Of a stretch of 8,086 nt of DNA, positions 6,496 through 8,086 are shown one piece after another. Source of the stretch: Rhizobiaceae bacterium (GTDB lineage: Bacteria > Pseudomonadota > Alphaproteobacteria > Rhizobiales > Rhizobiaceae); NCBI GenBank assembly GCA_028865845.1, contig JAGWJK010000152.1, positions 1 through 8,086 on the forward strand. Reading direction: 5' to 3'. The notes under the pieces were generated by a model. That model saw only the letters and a program-made list of their open reading frames with translations, was not told where the DNA came from and ran no database searches. Every line of letters begins with the position of its first letter. The first letter of the stretch is position 1. The translations under genes and the position numbers were made by a program.

Positions 6496-6990
6496 ATGAG
6501 CGACTTGTGCGTGACGATAGCGGCTGCGGCGGTATCCATATCCATGCTGAACGCAGCTATCCCAGGCCAAAACTTCCTGGGGACCAAAGACATGGTTTTG
6601 TTCGACGCGATGATCAGTCCAAGGCCCATCGACAATCGAGCGGTTGGTTTGATGATTGCTCAGAGCGAATATCCAAGACCATTCCAATGGCCTTGGGCGC
6701 CGGCTTCCGGAAAAGACAATTCGAACAAACGCCGACCACAGGAAGGCCGTTCGAGCCAAGGAAGCCGTAACGGCAGCGGAGCCACGAGTGGCCAGTCGAG
6801 CACCGGCAGCGCGAGCAGCAGCAATAGTAGCAGTTCCAACAGCAGCAGTAGCAGCAGCAGTTCAAGCGGCAATATGGGCGGCGGCACCTCCAGCGGCAGT
6901 AGTGGCAATATGGGAAGTGGAACGTCGAACGGCAGCGGCAATAGCGGCGGCAATATGGGCGGTGGGGGCACATCTAGCGGAAACATGTGA
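6496..6990 (+). CDS. Small protein with Ser/Gly-rich Gly-Asn-Met repeat tail
   Basis: I do not recognise this 164-residue protein. Residues 5-22 are hydrophobic and Ala-rich but lack the basic N-region of a normal signal peptide, so export or membrane anchoring is uncertain. Residues 23-72 are mixed, with several Pro and an aromatic PRPFQWPW (60-67). A basic stretch KRRPQEGR follows at 78-85. Residues 86-164 are low complexity: a poly-Ser run (107-124, broken by two Asn), then repeated Gly-Asn-Met units at 125-127, 137-139, 152-154 and 162-164 separated by Gly/Ser/Thr spacers. The chain ends exactly on the last unit. Such tails are usually disordered linkers or surface-exposed segments. A good ribosome site and an AT-rich upstream island support expression. 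Its neighbours are a nitroreductase-like gene (62 bases upstream) and a caspase-like protease gene (143 bases downstream); no functional link is shown. Confidence 0.7.
   Translation: MSDLCVTIAAAAVSISMLNAAIPGQNFLGTKDMVLFDAMISPRPIDNRAVGLMIAQSEYPRPFQWPWAPASGKDNSNKRRPQEGRSSQGSRNGSGATSGQSSTGSASSSNSSSSNSSSSSSSSSGNMGGGTSSGSSGNMGSGTSNGSGNSGGNMGGGGTSSGNM
6814..6987 (+). repeat. Low-complexity AGC/AGT tract and GGCAATATGGG repeats
   Basis: A tract of AGC, AGT and related Ser codons (6814-6867) is followed by three exact copies of GGCAATATGGG at 6868-6878, 6904-6914 and 6949-6959, and a degenerate copy GGAAACATG at 6979-6987. Start-to-start spacings are 36, 45 and 30 bases, all multiples of three, so the reading frame is kept. 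The tract probably varies in length between strains by slippage or recombination. Confidence 0.75.
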
Positions 6991-7133
6991 TGTGGATGGC
7001 CGATTGAACCGAGGAAAGCGGCGAGCGCCGAAGATCGATGGTAGAGCGTCGCAATCATCGGTTGCCGTGACGTGATTGACCCCGGCGCTGCTGACTACAC
7101 TGATTATGTCGAGGGAGTGCTGGCTATCCGGGT
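6991..7133. other. Intergenic region before the caspase-like gene
   Basis: It holds a small inverted repeat CGGCG-AG-CGCCG (7019-7030) with too short a loop and no T-run, and CAATCA/TGATTG arms (7052-7057 and 7073-7078). It also has a TTGACC hexamer at 7076-7081 that resembles a -35 box. The best -10-like partners, TACACT at 7096 (14-base spacer) and GATTAT at 7102 (20-base spacer), are badly spaced. A promoter for the next gene is plausible but not shown. Confidence 0.4.
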
Positions 7134-8086
7134 ATGAGCGAAAACTGGGCGATCTGCATCGGGATAAATCGCTATGACAATTTGAAACCGCTTGAGTTCG
7201 CCCAGCAGGACGCTCAGGCGATGAGCGATTTTTTCCAGACGACGGCGCGGTTCAGCCGGGTCTATTTTCTCGCCGAGGATGCACCGCCACTACCCTCGGA
7301 CTTTGGAAATCCGCTGCAGTCCCGTCCGACCTTCGGCAACCTCATGCGGTTTCTGAGGGTACGCTTCGAGCAGCCTTTTCTTCGGCCGAGCGACAATCTG
7401 TGGTTCTTCTTTGCCGGTCACGGGCGGCGGGAACGGGATCAGGATTATCTGCTGCCGATCGACGCCGATCCCGGCAATGTCGAGGAGACGGCTATTTCGG
7501 TGCGCCTTGTTACCGAGCGGTTGAAGCGTAGCGGCGCGGACAATGTCGTTCTGCTGCTCGATGCCTGCCGCAACGAAGGCGCGCGCGGCGGCGAGGGGCT
7601 GGGCCTCGACAGGCAGCGCGGTGCTGTCACCGTCTGTTCCTGCAGTCCTTCCGAATTTTCCTATGAAATCGCGGAGCTCCGGCAGGGCGCTTTCACCTAT
7701 GGCCTGTTGGAAGGGTTGCGGATGGAAGGCCAGCACAATTGCGCGACTGTTGAGCGGCTCGACAATTATCTGAAATTCGCCGTGCCCGATATTTGCCGGA
7801 AATACGGAAAACCGCGCCAGACGCCGGCGACGTTCGTCGAACCGCTCTCGAAACGCAATCTTATCCTCCTTCCGAAGCTCGCCTTGCTGGAAGACCTGGA
7901 GCCTCTGAAGCTGGAGGCGCTCGAAGCGGAGGCGAATGGCAATCTCGATGAGGCCGATCAATTATGGTTGCGTGTCAATGCCGTTGCTCCCGGTGATCCG
8001 CAGACCATCGAGGCGATCCGACGCATAGAGCGAAAACGGCGGGACGCCGAAAGCCGTAAGAGTGCGGTCGAGGAGCCTAAGCCCTC
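7134..8086 (+). CDS. Caspase-like (C14-type) protease, 3' end outside window
   Basis: The first 317 residues of a protein open to the right edge. Seen: a caspase-fold N-terminal strand WAICIGINRYD (5-15), the catalytic His96 in FFFAGHGRR, DYLLPIDADP (104-113), and the catalytic Cys145 in VVLLLDACRNEG. Downstream are SCSPSEFSYE (169-178) and QGAFTYGLLEGL (184-195), typical of the substrate-pocket and small-subunit region of bacterial caspase-like proteins. After about residue 245 comes a charged, helical, possibly TPR-like segment (LEAEANGNLDEADQLWLRV and onward) that continues past the window. Many bacterial relatives carry C-terminal effector or sensor domains there, which cannot be seen here. 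ATG 7134 is the only usable start: an in-frame TGA lies at 7101. The purine block GAGGGAG (7111-7117) is unusually far away (16 bases), so translation may be weak or regulated. Such proteases cleave proteins, often after basic residues in prokaryotic members; the target is unknown. Confidence 0.87.
   Translation, partial: MSENWAICIGINRYDNLKPLEFAQQDAQAMSDFFQTTARFSRVYFLAEDAPPLPSDFGNPLQSRPTFGNLMRFLRVRFEQPFLRPSDNLWFFFAGHGRRERDQDYLLPIDADPGNVEETAISVRLVTERLKRSGADNVVLLLDACRNEGARGGEGLGLDRQRGAVTVCSCSPSEFSYEIAELRQGAFTYGLLEGLRMEGQHNCATVERLDNYLKFAVPDICRKYGKPRQTPATFVEPLSKRNLILLPKLALLEDLEPLKLEALEAEANGNLDEADQLWLRVNAVAPGDPQTIEAIRRIERKRRDAESRKSAVEEPKP

Noticed and set aside
7019..7030. CGGCG-AG-CGCCG inverted repeat as a terminator after the Ser/Gly-rich gene
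   Set aside because: The stem is too short with an impossible two-base loop (four-base stem at best), and there is no T-run.
6660..7058. A minus-strand Leu/Pro-rich open frame
   Set aside because: It is the complement of the Ser/Gly repeat tract. The poly-Leu arises from AGC/AGT codons read in reverse.
7076..7107. TTGACC with downstream TACACT or GATTAT as a sigma-70 promoter for the caspase-like gene
   Set aside because: The spacers of 14 and 20 bases are outside the normal range and the -10 matches are weak.
7290..7961. A 223-residue minus-strand open frame over the caspase-like gene
   Set aside because: It is an antisense shadow. The + strand frame has the caspase His and Cys motifs in order.

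Overview
The window is GC-rich, densely coding DNA of alphaproteobacterial, probably Rhizobiales, character. The clues are the codon use, the long open antisense shadow frames, the ATGA gene overlap and the kinds of gene present. The species cannot be told from the sequence. All five genes are on the + strand, and the last runs off the right edge. There are no RNA genes, transposase genes or CRISPR arrays.

Left part (1-5030): a non-coding leader is followed by a thiamine-diphosphate (ThDP) enzyme of the acetolactate synthase type (259-1977). After a 206-base gap comes a 948-residue protein (2184-5030) that looks like two complete haem enzymes in one chain. Residues about 1-345 resemble a small catalase-related hydroperoxide-metabolising enzyme, and residues about 346-935 are a fatty-acid alpha-dioxygenase closely resembling plant alpha-DOX. 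Haem ligands of both halves, plus the tyrosyl-radical Tyr, Ca2+ ligands and carboxylate-binding residues of the dioxygenase half, are visible.

Middle (5027-6433): a large nitroreductase-like protein is translationally coupled to the fusion by an ATGA overlap. The fusion and the flavoprotein-like partner, possibly with the ThDP enzyme, make a plausible oxylipin or fatty-acid alpha-oxidation cluster. The dioxygenase would make a 2-hydroperoxy fatty acid, the catalase-like half would transform it, and the resulting 2-hydroxy acid or one-carbon-shorter aldehyde could be further processed. This cluster is the most interesting content of the window. Only the family assignments come from the sequence; the pathway is inferred.

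Right part (6434-8086): a short, very AT-rich island precedes a 164-residue protein with a Ser/Gly-rich repetitive tail ending in repeated Gly-Asn-Met units. A caspase-like (C14-type) protease gene starting at 7134 follows. Its His/Cys dyad is clear, and it is open to the end of the window, so its C-terminal part is unknown.
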